A DNA stretch of 23,846 nucleotides. Source: Flavobacterium psychrophilum (GTDB lineage: Bacteria; Bacteroidota; Bacteroidia; Flavobacteriales; Flavobacteriaceae). The notes under the pieces are model-generated. The model did not search any database and had not been told where the DNA came from. It saw nothing but the letters and a program-made list of their open reading frames with translations. Where the stretch lies: positions 1-23,846 of the forward strand of contig CAMAWK010000014.1 of assembly GCA_945861915.1 (NCBI GenBank), read 5' to 3'. Shown piece after piece: positions 14,958-23,077 of the stretch; the first letter of the stretch is position 1; each line of letters begins with the position of its first letter. Position numbers and translations under genes: made by a program.

Positions 14958-15290
14958 ATGAATGCATTAAGAAACAAAGTACAGTTAATCGGTCACGTAG
15001 GTCAAGATCCAGAAATCAAAACTTTTGACGGAGGCAAAAAAGTTGCTAATTTAACCATCGCTACCAACGATAGTTACAAAAACGACAAAGGAGAAAAAGT
15101 AGAACAAACCGAATGGCACCGAGTAGTTGCCTGGGGAAAAACAGCAGAAATCATAGAAAAATATGTAACCAAAGGCAAAGAAGTTGCCATCGAAGGCAAA
15201 CTCACCCACCGTAGTTATGACGACAAAAATGGCGAAAAACGCTTTATCACCGAAGTAGTCATGAATGAATTGTTATTAATGGGGAAATAA
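14958..15290 (+). CDS. ssb: Single-stranded DNA-binding protein, short form
   Basis: A 110-residue OB-fold SSB. N-terminus MNALRNKVQLIGHVGQDPEIK, then VANLTIATNDSYKNDKGEKVEQTEWHRVVAWGKTAEIIEKYVTKGKEVAIEGKL and RSYDDKNGEKRFITEVVMNE are typical. The protein ends at LLLMGK directly after the OB fold. It lacks the disordered linker and the acidic tip (DDLPF-like) by which housekeeping SSBs recruit repair proteins. It may therefore be a second paralogue used in natural transformation or a mobile context, or simply a lineage-specific short SSB. It is a single-gene unit convergent with the HAD gene. Confidence 0.92.
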   Translation: MNALRNKVQLIGHVGQDPEIKTFDGGKKVANLTIATNDSYKNDKGEKVEQTEWHRVVAWGKTAEIIEKYVTKGKEVAIEGKLTHRSYDDKNGEKRFITEVVMNELLLMGK

Positions 15291-15303
15291 AAAAACCAAA
15301 TAG

Positions 15304-15363
15304 AACACAAATTCCGCAAATTGGTAAGAACTAAAATCTGTGCCGATTTGTGGAATTCGTGTT
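15304..15363. terminator. Bidirectional terminator hairpin, ssb/HAD
   Basis: Arms 15304-15321 (AACACAAATTCCGCAAAT) and 15346-15363 are inverted copies at 16 of 18 positions with a 24-nt loop. On the plus strand the hairpin is followed by TTTTATT; on the minus strand by a T-run (seven T within the rc of 15291-15298). It lies between convergent genes and is a member of the ATTCGTG repeat family. Confidence 0.65.
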
Positions 15364-15364
15364 T

Positions 15365-16054
15365 TTATTCGACAATTTTCAAAACATCCGTCAGCTTTAC
15401 GAAAGCGTGAAAGTTTTCGTGCTCGATGGTAAAATCAATTTTTTCGTGTTCCCAAGTGGTGTGAAAAGGAATGTGAACCGCATGTCCACCAACATTTAAC
15501 ACTGGCAACACATCGGATTTTAAGGAATTGCCTATCATCAAAAATTCGGCAGGATTTATCTCTAATCGTTTCAATAAATCCAAATAATCTTTTTCTTTCT
15601 TGTCCGACATCACCTCGATATGGTGAAAGTATTTGCCCAAACCCGAATCGTGTAACTTTCGGCGTTGGTCTAGCAAATCGCCTTTGGTGGCAACCACCAA
15701 TTTGTACTTCCCATGCAACGCCTTCAAGGTTTCTTCGACTCCATCCAATAAAACAATGGGTTTTTCGAGTAATTCTTTTCCATATTCGATAATTTTTTCG
15801 ATGACTTCAATCGGAATTGTGTTGTTCGAGATTTTCATCGCCGCTTCAATCATCGAGAGAATATAGGCTTTGATTCCGTAACCATAGATTTTGATATTCT
15901 CGATTTCAATTTTAAACAATTCCTTAGATATATTTTGATGCGTCAAATAATCCGCCATCAAACCACAAAATTTTTCTTCGGTTTCCAGAAAATAGGTTTC
16001 GTTGATAAACAAGGTGTCGTCGGCGTCGAATGCAATTATTTTTGGGCATTTCAT
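15365..16054 (-). CDS. HAD-family hydrolase
   Basis: A 229-residue phosphatase-like protein of the haloacid dehalogenase superfamily. Motif I is IIAFDADDTLF (D10 nucleophile, D12), motif II lies in KLVVATKGD (T of VVATK), a lysine suitable for motif III is in VMSDKKEKDYLDLL, and motif IV is FLMIGNSLKSDVLPV (D of KSD). The helical cap is inserted after motif I. The substrate is not known; such enzymes dephosphorylate small metabolites. It starts 12 bp after the stop of the upstream secreted-protein gene, so the two are probably co-transcribed. Confidence 0.87.
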   Translation of the reverse strand: MKCPKIIAFDADDTLFINETYFLETEEKFCGLMADYLTHQNISKELFKIEIENIKIYGYGIKAYILSMIEAAMKISNNTIPIEVIEKIIEYGKELLEKPIVLLDGVEETLKALHGKYKLVVATKGDLLDQRRKLHDSGLGKYFHHIEVMSDKKEKDYLDLLKRLEINPAEFLMIGNSLKSDVLPVLNVGGHAVHIPFHTTWEHEKIDFTIEHENFHAFVKLTDVLKIVE

Positions 16055-16066
16055 TCTTTGAAAATA

Positions 16067-17569
16067 TTATTCTGAAAATTCAATTATATGATATTTTTTA
16101 TTTCTTTCATCAATATAGGAAAGATAGAAACGATTATGGTGACGAAAAATATTTTTACGATTTAATCCCAAATCATAATGTTTTTCTTTTTCTATAATTT
16201 TTTCGTGTTCGTGAATTTTGTCAAAAATGTTTTTGCTAATTTCACCATCAACATGATTAAAATTAGTGTCAAAAAGACATTCAATACGCGTGGATTTAGT
16301 ATAGGAATAACTATTATAAGCACTCATAAATGGGTTGAAAGACATTGTTCCTGCTAATCCGCCTACTGCAAATCCACCCATTGGCATTCCTCCAAAACCG
16401 CCCATCATTGGCATTCCTCCAAAACCTCCGCCGGAACGTTCCGTGTAACCCCCAATAGTTAGCTGAATATTGTTGTTTGAAGGAAAAGCAACAATTCCTA
16501 ATTTTCCGTTACTCACTTTTCTTAAAAACTTGGAAGATTTTTCAAGTTCCCTTACTCTTTTATTGTCTTTGAACCAAATGGAACTGTTTTCTTGAATAAT
16601 GGGAGAATTTTTAAATTCAATAGTATCAATATCATCATAGATTGTTAATTCTTTAATCAAATTGTTGTTTTTTAAATCTTTGGCTGTTAATATCAACTCC
16701 TTTGATGAACAAATGGCTTGGTAAAGAATTCCATTATTGAAAAATGAATTATCAGAACTCGAAAAACTATCATCCATTAATTTAGGTTTGTCAAAGTCAT
16801 ATTCTTTTGATGTAAAATCTTTTGTATTGATACTAATTACTTTGGTTTTGGTATTCTGATTATCAAAAGTGAAAATTAATTCATCATCGATTTGATATAG
16901 TTTGACTTTATCCGAAGTGGTTTCTATAGAATTTGGCATATTTAAATCAATTTTAGTAAGTGAGCCATTATTCCAAGTATTAGAAGTCAATATTTCATAA
17001 GGATGTTTAGTAGATCCTATTCCATCGTTGGTATAAACCACATGGTAAAAAGAGATAGGGTGTTTGAGAAAACTTTTATCATTCTTAAATTCATAAAAGT
17101 TCACATTATCGGTTTTTTTATCCACAGTCATTAAATAAAAAATATTGTTTTGTGTAATCCCTTCTACAAATTTTTCTGATTCAAATTTTAATTCAATTTT
17201 GGATTGAGTCACTTTTTGAGTTTTAAAATTAAAGTCGACATAACCAAATTTTTTGTCTTTATTATCTTTAAAAAAAACAGTGTAGGTGTCTTCAAAAATA
17301 GAATATCCAATAAATTTTTTAAACTTATTATTCAATTCTTCAGTTTCCAAAGTATTGATTTTTTTGAATTGACTGTCTAAAAGAGTGATAATCGTTTTGT
17401 CACTATCATCGACTAATAAAACCAATTCATTGGTTTTATCATTCGAAATAGTAATTGTTTCCTTTTCACTGTAAAAAGAATTTTCGTAATCAATATCAAT
17501 AGCACCAACGTGATTTTGAGCGGTTAGTGATAGAGAAAATACGACTAAAAATAAATATAGATTTTTCAT
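16067..17569 (-). CDS. Secreted protein of unknown function with Gly/Met-rich patch
   Basis: A 500-residue protein I do not recognise. The N-terminal signal peptide MKNLYLFLVVFSLSLTAQ would export it. Most of it is rich in Lys, Asp, Asn and beta-prone repeats such as NKTNELVLLVDDSDKTIITLLDSQFKKINTLETEEL, which hints at a beta-propeller-like fold, but this is inference. Around residues 375-410 it has a Gly/Met-rich insert, GGGFGGMPMMGGFGGMPMGG followed by FAVGGLAG, unlike the rest. A TACATTTA (7 of 8 to the -7 consensus) lies some 25 bp upstream of the start. It is followed by the HAD gene. Confidence 0.7.
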   Translation of the reverse strand: MKNLYLFLVVFSLSLTAQNHVGAIDIDYENSFYSEKETITISNDKTNELVLLVDDSDKTIITLLDSQFKKINTLETEELNNKFKKFIGYSIFEDTYTVFFKDNKDKKFGYVDFNFKTQKVTQSKIELKFESEKFVEGITQNNIFYLMTVDKKTDNVNFYEFKNDKSFLKHPISFYHVVYTNDGIGSTKHPYEILTSNTWNNGSLTKIDLNMPNSIETTSDKVKLYQIDDELIFTFDNQNTKTKVISINTKDFTSKEYDFDKPKLMDDSFSSSDNSFFNNGILYQAICSSKELILTAKDLKNNNLIKELTIYDDIDTIEFKNSPIIQENSSIWFKDNKRVRELEKSSKFLRKVSNGKLGIVAFPSNNNIQLTIGGYTERSGGGFGGMPMMGGFGGMPMGGFAVGGLAGTMSFNPFMSAYNSYSYTKSTRIECLFDTNFNHVDGEISKNIFDKIHEHEKIIEKEKHYDLGLNRKNIFRHHNRFYLSYIDERNKKYHIIEFSE

Positions 17570-17622
17570 ATTTTTAAAGTTTGGGCATAAATGTAAGATA
17601 TTTTTTTAGAAAATATTAATCA

Positions 17623-17976
17623 TCAAAACCGATTCCTGAACCATACCTTTTGCCATTCTCTTTTTAGAATCAAAAAGGCAACTTGTTCTGCTAACGATAC
17701 TAAATCAGAGCCATCCAAACTTTTTACTTCCTGTTCTGGAACATCAATTATGTATAGCAAATTCAAATACTCGGCAAATTTGTACTGAATCAATCGGTAT
17801 ACTTTTTCGGATAATTGAATTTTTAATTCTTCTGGCGAAATGCATTTGGGAAAATCAACACCTTCATTGGCCAAATTGAAATCTTTGTTGAGTTGTTCAA
17901 TCAATTTGAGATACAGGCTTTCTTTCTCAGCTTCTGAGAGCAATAAATCGGTAGTTTGTGGAGCAATAAACTTCAT
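17623..17976 (-). CDS. Conserved hypothetical protein
   Basis: A 117-residue soluble, mostly helical protein without motifs I recognise: MKFIAPQTTDLLLSEAEKESLYLKLIEQLNKDF..., ending LAEQVAFLILKREWQKVWFRNRF. It has no signal peptide. Its start ATG overlaps the stop of the upstream membrane-protein gene by 4 bp (ATGA), so the two are translationally coupled. It is the last gene of the polyprenyl synthetase operon. Confidence 0.7.
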   Translation of the reverse strand: MKFIAPQTTDLLLSEAEKESLYLKLIEQLNKDFNLANEGVDFPKCISPEELKIQLSEKVYRLIQYKFAEYLNLLYIIDVPEQEVKSLDGSDLVSLAEQVAFLILKREWQKVWFRNRF

Positions 17977-18716
17977 GTGGATTTTTGTGTTTTAGAAATT
18001 TTATTTTCCCATAAGGTTACTATTTTAGCCAAAATTACATCACCGCCAGCATAGAAAAAAACGGCTCCCATGGGAGGATTTGCAGCGGGGATTACCCCAA
18101 AAGTTTTTGGAACCCAAGTCCAACATTTGAAATACGTTCCTACCAATTCAATAAAGATAACACAAAGGGCGATGGAATAATAGACGTTTGCCCATTTTTT
18201 TCTTCGCATTAAAACAAAAAAAAGTGTTCCGAAAATAAGCGAAAAAACATCATTCAAAACAATTCCAACTCCCAAAAAGAGAAAGAAAAATGAAATCAAA
18301 AATAGTTTTCTGAGTGTCCCTTCATTTTTAATAAAAAAGGAGGTTTCTGCCAATACAAATCCCGAAGCATAGACGATAGCGTGACCAAAAGGAACATAAA
18401 GCGGAATAGCATGATTCCGATAATCGTACATTTTTAACAATTCACAAAAGAGAAGTTCGCCTAAATAAGACAGAAAAACCATCACGAACATTAATTTTCG
18501 GAGGCTTGAAGAAGCAAATATAAAAAAGAAACAAAAATAGGTTATGGCTAAAATAGCTGTTAACATTCCAGCTCGAAAGTAGTTATTCTCAAACGAATCA
18601 GAATCTATCCAAAGGGCAAAAATCGTAAATAGGGGAAATAAAAAAGCAAACCAAAGTGCCTTTTTAGAATTGTTTTGTAAGTTGTTAAAAATGGACAATG
18701 AAAAAAACCAACTCAT
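17973..18716 (-). CDS. Integral membrane protein of unknown function
   Basis: A 247-residue protein with about seven or eight membrane helices, for example ALWFAFLFPLFTIFALWI, AGMLTAILAITYFCFFFIF, KLMFVMVFLSYLGELLFCELL and VLNDVFSLIFGTLFFVLM. Conserved-looking polar positions within helices are the GELLFCELLKMYDYRNHAIPLYVPFGHAIVY segment (His and Glu near the membrane) and the C-terminal TYFKCWTWVPKTFGVIPAANPP. It starts 3 bp after the polyprenyl synthetase stop and overlaps the next gene by 4 bp. The tight coupling suggests a role with isoprenoid products, but no family could be named. Confidence 0.75.
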   Translation of the reverse strand: MSWFFSLSIFNNLQNNSKKALWFAFLFPLFTIFALWIDSDSFENNYFRAGMLTAILAITYFCFFFIFASSSLRKLMFVMVFLSYLGELLFCELLKMYDYRNHAIPLYVPFGHAIVYASGFVLAETSFFIKNEGTLRKLFLISFFFLFLGVGIVLNDVFSLIFGTLFFVLMRRKKWANVYYSIALCVIFIELVGTYFKCWTWVPKTFGVIPAANPPMGAVFFYAGGDVILAKIVTLWENKISKTQKST

Positions 18717-18719
18717 TAT

Positions 18720-19694
18720 TTAGACTTTTCTTTTCATCAGATTTTCTCCAAAATGGATGAGAATTGCTTTTTTATCATCTGAAATTGCCATTTGATTTAC
18801 AATTTCAAATGCATTTGAAGTGAAATCGGCAATAGCGTTTTGTGTAGCTTGTGAAGCTCCAGAAGCATTGAAAATATGTTTTACGGTATTTATTTTCTCT
18901 AAATTTTCATCTAAACGAGTTGCAAATAATTGCAATAACTGATTTTTGTCTTCCGCTGAGGCAAATTCCAAGGCTTTAATGAACAAATAGGTTTTTTTGT
19001 TTTCGATAATGTCACCTCCTACTTGTTTTCCGAAGGTTTTTGGATCTCCAAAAGCATCTAAAAAATCATCTTGCAACTGAAAAGCCAAGCCTAGATTGAG
19101 TCCAAAATCATAAATAGAATTTGCGTTTTCCGTAGTTGTTTCTGCAATAATAGCACCCATTTTCATGGCAGCAGCGACTAAAACAGCGGTTTTGCATTCA
19201 ATCATTTTTAGATAATCGGGGATAGAAACATCGGTACGGGTTTCAAAATCGACATCCCATTGCTGTCCTTCGCAAACTTCGAGAGCGGTTTTGCTAAATA
19301 ATTTTGCTAATTCCTTAAAAATACTCGGTTCATATTGTTCAAAATATTGATACGCCAAAATCAGCATTGCATCGCCAGAAAGAATCCCGGTGTTAATATC
19401 CCACTTTTCGTGAACCGTTGTATTGCCTCTTCGCAAAGGCGCATCATCCATAATATCGTCATGCACTAGCGAAAAATTATGAAAAACCTCTACAGCCAAA
19501 GCCGCTGGAAGTGCTTTTTTATAATCGGCATTAAAAACCTCGGCACTCATTAAAGTCAAAATAGGTCGCATTCGCTTTCCGCCCAACTCCAAAATATATT
19601 GAATGGGTTCGTACAAGTTTTTAGGTTCTTTGATGCTCGATTGCGATTGTAAATAGTCTGAAATAAATTCCTGATACTGCTGTGTAGAGTGCAT
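18720..19694 (-). CDS. Polyprenyl synthetase (short-chain prenyl diphosphate synthase)
   Basis: A 324-residue trans-prenyltransferase condensing isopentenyl diphosphate with allylic diphosphates. Motifs: ELGGKRMRPIL (residues 36-46, substrate binding), first Asp-rich motif DDIMDD (79-84) followed by APLRRG, and second Asp-rich motif QLQDDFLDAFGDP (D209, D210, D213). The aromatic F74 five residues before the first motif would limit chain length, so a C15-C20 product is my inference. The start ATG at 19694 gives a normal N-terminus. A good promoter lies about 85-110 bp upstream, inside inverted GGAAG-type repeats. Confidence 0.92.
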   Translation of the reverse strand: MHSTQQYQEFISDYLQSQSSIKEPKNLYEPIQYILELGGKRMRPILTLMSAEVFNADYKKALPAALAVEVFHNFSLVHDDIMDDAPLRRGNTTVHEKWDINTGILSGDAMLILAYQYFEQYEPSIFKELAKLFSKTALEVCEGQQWDVDFETRTDVSIPDYLKMIECKTAVLVAAAMKMGAIIAETTTENANSIYDFGLNLGLAFQLQDDFLDAFGDPKTFGKQVGGDIIENKKTYLFIKALEFASAEDKNQLLQLFATRLDENLEKINTVKHIFNASGASQATQNAIADFTSNAFEIVNQMAISDDKKAILIHFGENLMKRKV

Positions 19695-19712
19695 TATAAA
19701 AAGTTAGAAGAT

Positions 19713-19889
19713 GGAAGTTAGAAGCGGGGAGTTTTAATGCTAAATCCATTTTTTACACACCACTTTTCACTAGACAAATATAATTGAAATATACTTTACG
19801 ACCAATTTATGTTTGGAACTTACTTTAAAAAAAATTTGTTCTTATAACATTAAATCAACCCATCTTCTCACTTCCTGCTTCCAACTTCC
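19713..19889. repeat. GGAAGTT-type inverted arms around the polyprenyl synthetase promoter
   Basis: 19713-19730 (GGAAGTTAGAAGCGGGGA) and 19872-19889 are inverted copies at 15 of 18 positions, embedded in longer GAAG-rich and CTTC-rich stretches (19701-19730, 19862-19891). The roughly 140 bp between them hold no ORF but include the promoter at 19775-19805. This could be the remnant of an element like the IVP cassettes, or regulatory. Confidence 0.5.
19775..19805 (-). promoter_or_regulatory. Bacteroidota-type promoter of the polyprenyl synthetase operon
   Basis: On the minus strand TTG (19805-19803) is followed after 20 bp by TATATTTG (19782-19775), a perfect match to TTG-(~20)-TAnnTTTG. Transcription would start near 19768, giving a leader of about 70 nt. 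Confidence 0.6.
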
Positions 19890-19913
19890 GGTGTTAAATT
19901 AATGTAAATACTT

Positions 19914-19943
19914 TGGAAACTATTTGCGTATTAAAAGTTTCCA
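19914..19943. promoter_or_regulatory. Inverted repeat, TetR operator candidate
   Basis: TGGAAACT (19914-19921) and AGTTTCCA (19936-19943) are perfect inverted arms separated by 14 bp, total 30 bp. It surrounds the -33 TTG (19924-19926) and ends just before the -7 box of the tetR promoter, the place expected for an autorepressor site. Confidence 0.5.
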
Positions 19944-19954
19944 TCTTACATTTG
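19924..19954 (+). promoter_or_regulatory. Promoter of the TetR-TolC-RND operon
   Basis: TTG at 19924-19926, a 20-bp spacer, then TACATTTG at 19947-19954: an exact fit to the Bacteroidota promoter pattern. Transcription would start near 19960, about 26 nt before the ATG at 19986. Confidence 0.65.
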
Positions 19955-19985
19955 CAACCGAAATTTGATATTTCTATCGCCAAAA

Positions 19986-20582
19986 ATGAAAGAAAAAATT
20001 ATAGCAAAAGCCACCGATATGTTTTTAAAACTGGGTTTTAAAAGCGTCACTATGGATGATATTGCTGGAGAAATGTGTATTTCTAAAAAAACAATCTACA
20101 AATATTTTTGCAACAAAGAACTGCTCATAGCCGAAGGAACGGAAATTGTTCACGAACAAATTCATCAAGGAATTACTCAGATTGTTGAAAAAGATTTCAA
20201 TGCAATCGAAGAGAATTTTGAAATAAGAAAAATGTTTCGAGACATGTTTAAATCTACCGACACTTCACCTGTTTATCAATTAAAAAAACATTATCCGTCT
20301 ATTTATGAATCGGTAATTACAAGAGAAATTGATCAATGTATTTCGATTTTCAAACAAAATACCCTCAAAGGAATTGACCAAGGATTATATCGAAAGGAAA
20401 CAGATGTAGATTCATTTGTGAAATTTTATTACACTTTGATTTTTAATATTAATGAAACCACAAAACAAGAATCGGAGGTTTTCAAATTAGAAATGAAAGC
20501 ATTAGAATATCACACCAGAGCTATCGCCACTACTGAAGGCATAATCGAATTAGAAAAACAATTAAATACTCCAACTTTATGA
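19986..20582 (+). CDS. TetR-family transcriptional regulator
   Basis: A 198-residue repressor-type protein. The N-terminal helix-turn-helix reads KEKIIAKATDMFLKLGFKSVTMDDIAGEMCISKKTIYKYFCNKELLI, typical of TetR. The C-terminal ligand domain is variable and not recognisable. The start is the ATG at 19986; an upstream TTG at 19965 adds seven residues without family support. The gene heads the efflux operon, and its stop overlaps the start of the TolC-like gene (ATGA). An inverted repeat over its promoter suggests autorepression, released by a compound the pump exports. This is inference from family and position. Confidence 0.9.
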   Translation: MKEKIIAKATDMFLKLGFKSVTMDDIAGEMCISKKTIYKYFCNKELLIAEGTEIVHEQIHQGITQIVEKDFNAIEENFEIRKMFRDMFKSTDTSPVYQLKKHYPSIYESVITREIDQCISIFKQNTLKGIDQGLYRKETDVDSFVKFYYTLIFNINETTKQESEVFKLEMKALEYHTRAIATTEGIIELEKQLNTPTL

Positions 20583-21925
20583 TGAAACAAATTACACTAC
20601 TCATTATTGCATTAATAACAATGATTGTCAATGCTCAAGAAACAAAACAAAACTATTCTTTTAGCTTAGAACAAGCCATTAGTCATGCCTTAACCCATAA
20701 CTATTCCATGATTAATGCTGATCGCGATATTGCTGCAGCACAACAAAAAAAATGGGAAACCACAGCGGCGGGTTTACCTCAAATTAATGGAACTGTTGGC
20801 TATTTAAACAACATAGAATTCACTCAACAAGGAGTAACTGGTGGAGGTCCTTTTGGAGGTAATGCCGGGGAAGTCAATACAATAGCCTTTGGAACCAAAC
20901 ACAATATGAACGGACAATTGACTTTGAGTCAGCTCCTGTTTGACGGTTCTTATATTGTGGCACTACAAGCTTCGAAAACGTATATAAAGTTTTATGAAAA
21001 TGCCAAAAGGAAAACCAATGTCGAAATCAGAGAAATGGTCATCCATTCCTATGGAAATGTTTTATTAGCAAAAGAAAGCAGTTTGATTCTTGAAAAAAAC
21101 AAAGCCATTTTAGAAAAAACATTGTCGGATACGAAGGAAACTTTCAAAAATGGATTGATCGAAGAAGAAAATGTTGAACAACTTCAAATTACTTTGGCGA
21201 CTATTAACAGTAATTTAAAAAACACTCAACGATTGGTAGGTATTGCCAATAATATGCTCAAAATACTGTTAGGAATTGAGATTAACGACCAATTAACTCT
21301 TACAGATTCTTTAGATAATTTGACGATTTCGAATACCAATTTTGCATTTAGTCAAAATGACTTTGTAGTATCTGAAAACATTGATTACCAAATGGGAGCC
21401 AGCTTTGAACAACAAAGACAATTAGAATACAAACTACAAAAAAGCAAAGCACTTCCTTCGCTGGGAGCAGCATATAATTTTGGATATAATTCGTTTGCAA
21501 ATAATTTTTCGTTTGTAAATAGCAATCAAAAATGGAATAATTTCTCCAATGTAGGCGTGAGTTTAAATGTGCCCATTTTTAGTAGTTTAGGTCGAAGTGC
21601 TAAAACACAACAAGCCAAAATAGCATTGGAACAAGCCAAAACCCAATTGAGCGAAACCGAGCAAAAACTAAAATTACAATTTGCCAATGCCAAAAGCGAA
21701 TATGATTTCAGTATAGAAGAATTTGCCACAGCCAAAAGCAACTTGAACCTCGCAGAACGAATCGAAAAAAAGCAACAAATAAAATTTACAGAAGGACTTT
21801 CGTCTAGTTTTGATTTTAGCGAAGCCCAAAGACAATTATACACAGCACAACAAAATTACCTTCAATCGATGGTCAATATTATCAATAAAAAAGCAACTCT
21901 AGAAAAAATTACAAACAAAAACTAA
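20579..21925 (+). CDS. TolC-family outer membrane efflux protein
   Basis: A 448-residue outer-membrane channel component. The signal peptide is MMKQITLLIIALITMIVNAQE. The mature part shows two long-helix repeats typical of TolC: FSLEQAISHALTHNYSMINADRDIAAAQQKKWETTAAGLPQINGTVGY in the first and LEYKLQKSKALPSLGAAYNFGYNSFANNFSF in the second, plus the coiled-coil regions. Two ATG codons stand in tandem (20579 and 20582); either may serve. It overlaps the tetR stop and precedes the membrane-fusion protein by 10 bp. It would form the exit duct of the RND pump encoded downstream. Confidence 0.92.
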   Translation: MMKQITLLIIALITMIVNAQETKQNYSFSLEQAISHALTHNYSMINADRDIAAAQQKKWETTAAGLPQINGTVGYLNNIEFTQQGVTGGGPFGGNAGEVNTIAFGTKHNMNGQLTLSQLLFDGSYIVALQASKTYIKFYENAKRKTNVEIREMVIHSYGNVLLAKESSLILEKNKAILEKTLSDTKETFKNGLIEEENVEQLQITLATINSNLKNTQRLVGIANNMLKILLGIEINDQLTLTDSLDNLTISNTNFAFSQNDFVVSENIDYQMGASFEQQRQLEYKLQKSKALPSLGAAYNFGYNSFANNFSFVNSNQKWNNFSNVGVSLNVPIFSSLGRSAKTQQAKIALEQAKTQLSETEQKLKLQFANAKSEYDFSIEEFATAKSNLNLAERIEKKQQIKFTEGLSSSFDFSEAQRQLYTAQQNYLQSMVNIINKKATLEKITNKN

Positions 21926-21935
21926 TACTATCACT

Positions 21936-23075
21936 ATGAAAAAAATAGCCTTAATTAGCCTTTTAAGTTTTCTTCTTTTCGCCTGCGGAAATAAGGAAAA
22001 CGAACAAACTCTTGAAAATTTAATTGAAACCAAAAACGTAAAAGCGTTAAACGAAAAGAAAACCGTTTTACAAGCTGAAATCACCAAAATTGAAGAGGCA
22101 TTGGCAAAATTAGACACCAAAAAAGAAGAAGCATTAGTTTCTGTTACCATCCTAAAAGATACTGTTTTTAGTCATTATTTAGATATTCAAGGAAATGTAG
22201 ATACCAAAGAAAATATTTTGGTACAACCTGAATTTAGCGGTACTTTAACTTCATTAACTGTAAAAGCAGGACAACGTGTTAGTAAAGGTCAAATCCTTGG
22301 AAGATTCGATGATGCTGGACTGAGCCAACAATTAGCCAGTTTAGAAAGTTCGTATGCTTTAGCCAAAACTACTTTTGAAAGACAAAAAAATCTTTGGGAC
22401 AAAAAAATTGGTTCTGAAATCCAGTTTCTTCAAGCACAAAACCAAATGACTGCAGCCCAAAAAGGGGTGGCACAATTAAAAGCTCAATTATCTAAAACTA
22501 TTATTCGCGCTCCATTTTCGGGAACAATTGACGAGGTTTTTGTAGAAAAAGGACAAGTAGTAGCGCCTAGTCCACAAGGCTTAATGCGAATTGTAAACCT
22601 CAACAATATGTTTGTTTCGACTTCAGTTCCTGAGAGTTATATTGGCAAATTGAAAATTGGAGATAAAGTATCGGTTTTCTTAACTTCATTGAATAAAACC
22701 TATTCAGGAAAAGTACGCCAAATTGGTAATTTTATCAATCCAAATAACCGAAGTTTTGGTATTGAAGTAGGGTTGCCAAATCCTGATAATTTACTAAGAC
22801 CCAATCAAGTAGCCAAACTTCAAATTGTAGATTATGTAAATACTGGAGCAATTGTAGTTCCAACTGGAGTTATCCAAGAAGACGGAACAGCTGCAAAATA
22901 TGTGTACATCGTGGAAGGTAGCAACGGAAAAACTGGAATTGCCAAAAAAGTAATTGTTGAAATTGGAAAATCATCGGATAATGTAACTGAAATCCTTAGC
23001 GGATTAAACGCTGACGATATTATCGTTACCGAAGGAGTAAATAGTATTTCTAACGGAATGAAACTTAATTTTTAA
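21936..23075 (+). CDS. RND efflux membrane-fusion protein (periplasmic adaptor), lipoprotein
   Basis: A 379-residue adaptor of the HlyD/AcrA family. The lipoprotein signal MKKIALISLLSFLLFACGN places the lipidated Cys at residue 17. It then has an extended helical stretch (ENLIETKNVKALNEKKTVLQAEITKIEEALAKLDTKKEEA), unusual this close to the N-terminus. The lipoyl-like halves follow (VQPEFSGTLTSLTVKAGQRVSKGQILGRFD and AQLSKTIIRAPFSGTIDEVFVEKGQVV), with the hairpin between them and the beta-barrel domain after. It is complete. Gene order fits a tripartite RND pump. The substrate is unknown. Confidence 0.92.
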   Translation: MKKIALISLLSFLLFACGNKENEQTLENLIETKNVKALNEKKTVLQAEITKIEEALAKLDTKKEEALVSVTILKDTVFSHYLDIQGNVDTKENILVQPEFSGTLTSLTVKAGQRVSKGQILGRFDDAGLSQQLASLESSYALAKTTFERQKNLWDKKIGSEIQFLQAQNQMTAAQKGVAQLKAQLSKTIIRAPFSGTIDEVFVEKGQVVAPSPQGLMRIVNLNNMFVSTSVPESYIGKLKIGDKVSVFLTSLNKTYSGKVRQIGNFINPNNRSFGIEVGLPNPDNLLRPNQVAKLQIVDYVNTGAIVVPTGVIQEDGTAAKYVYIVEGSNGKTGIAKKVIVEIGKSSDNVTEILSGLNADDIIVTEGVNSISNGMKLNF

Positions 23076-23077
23076 AA

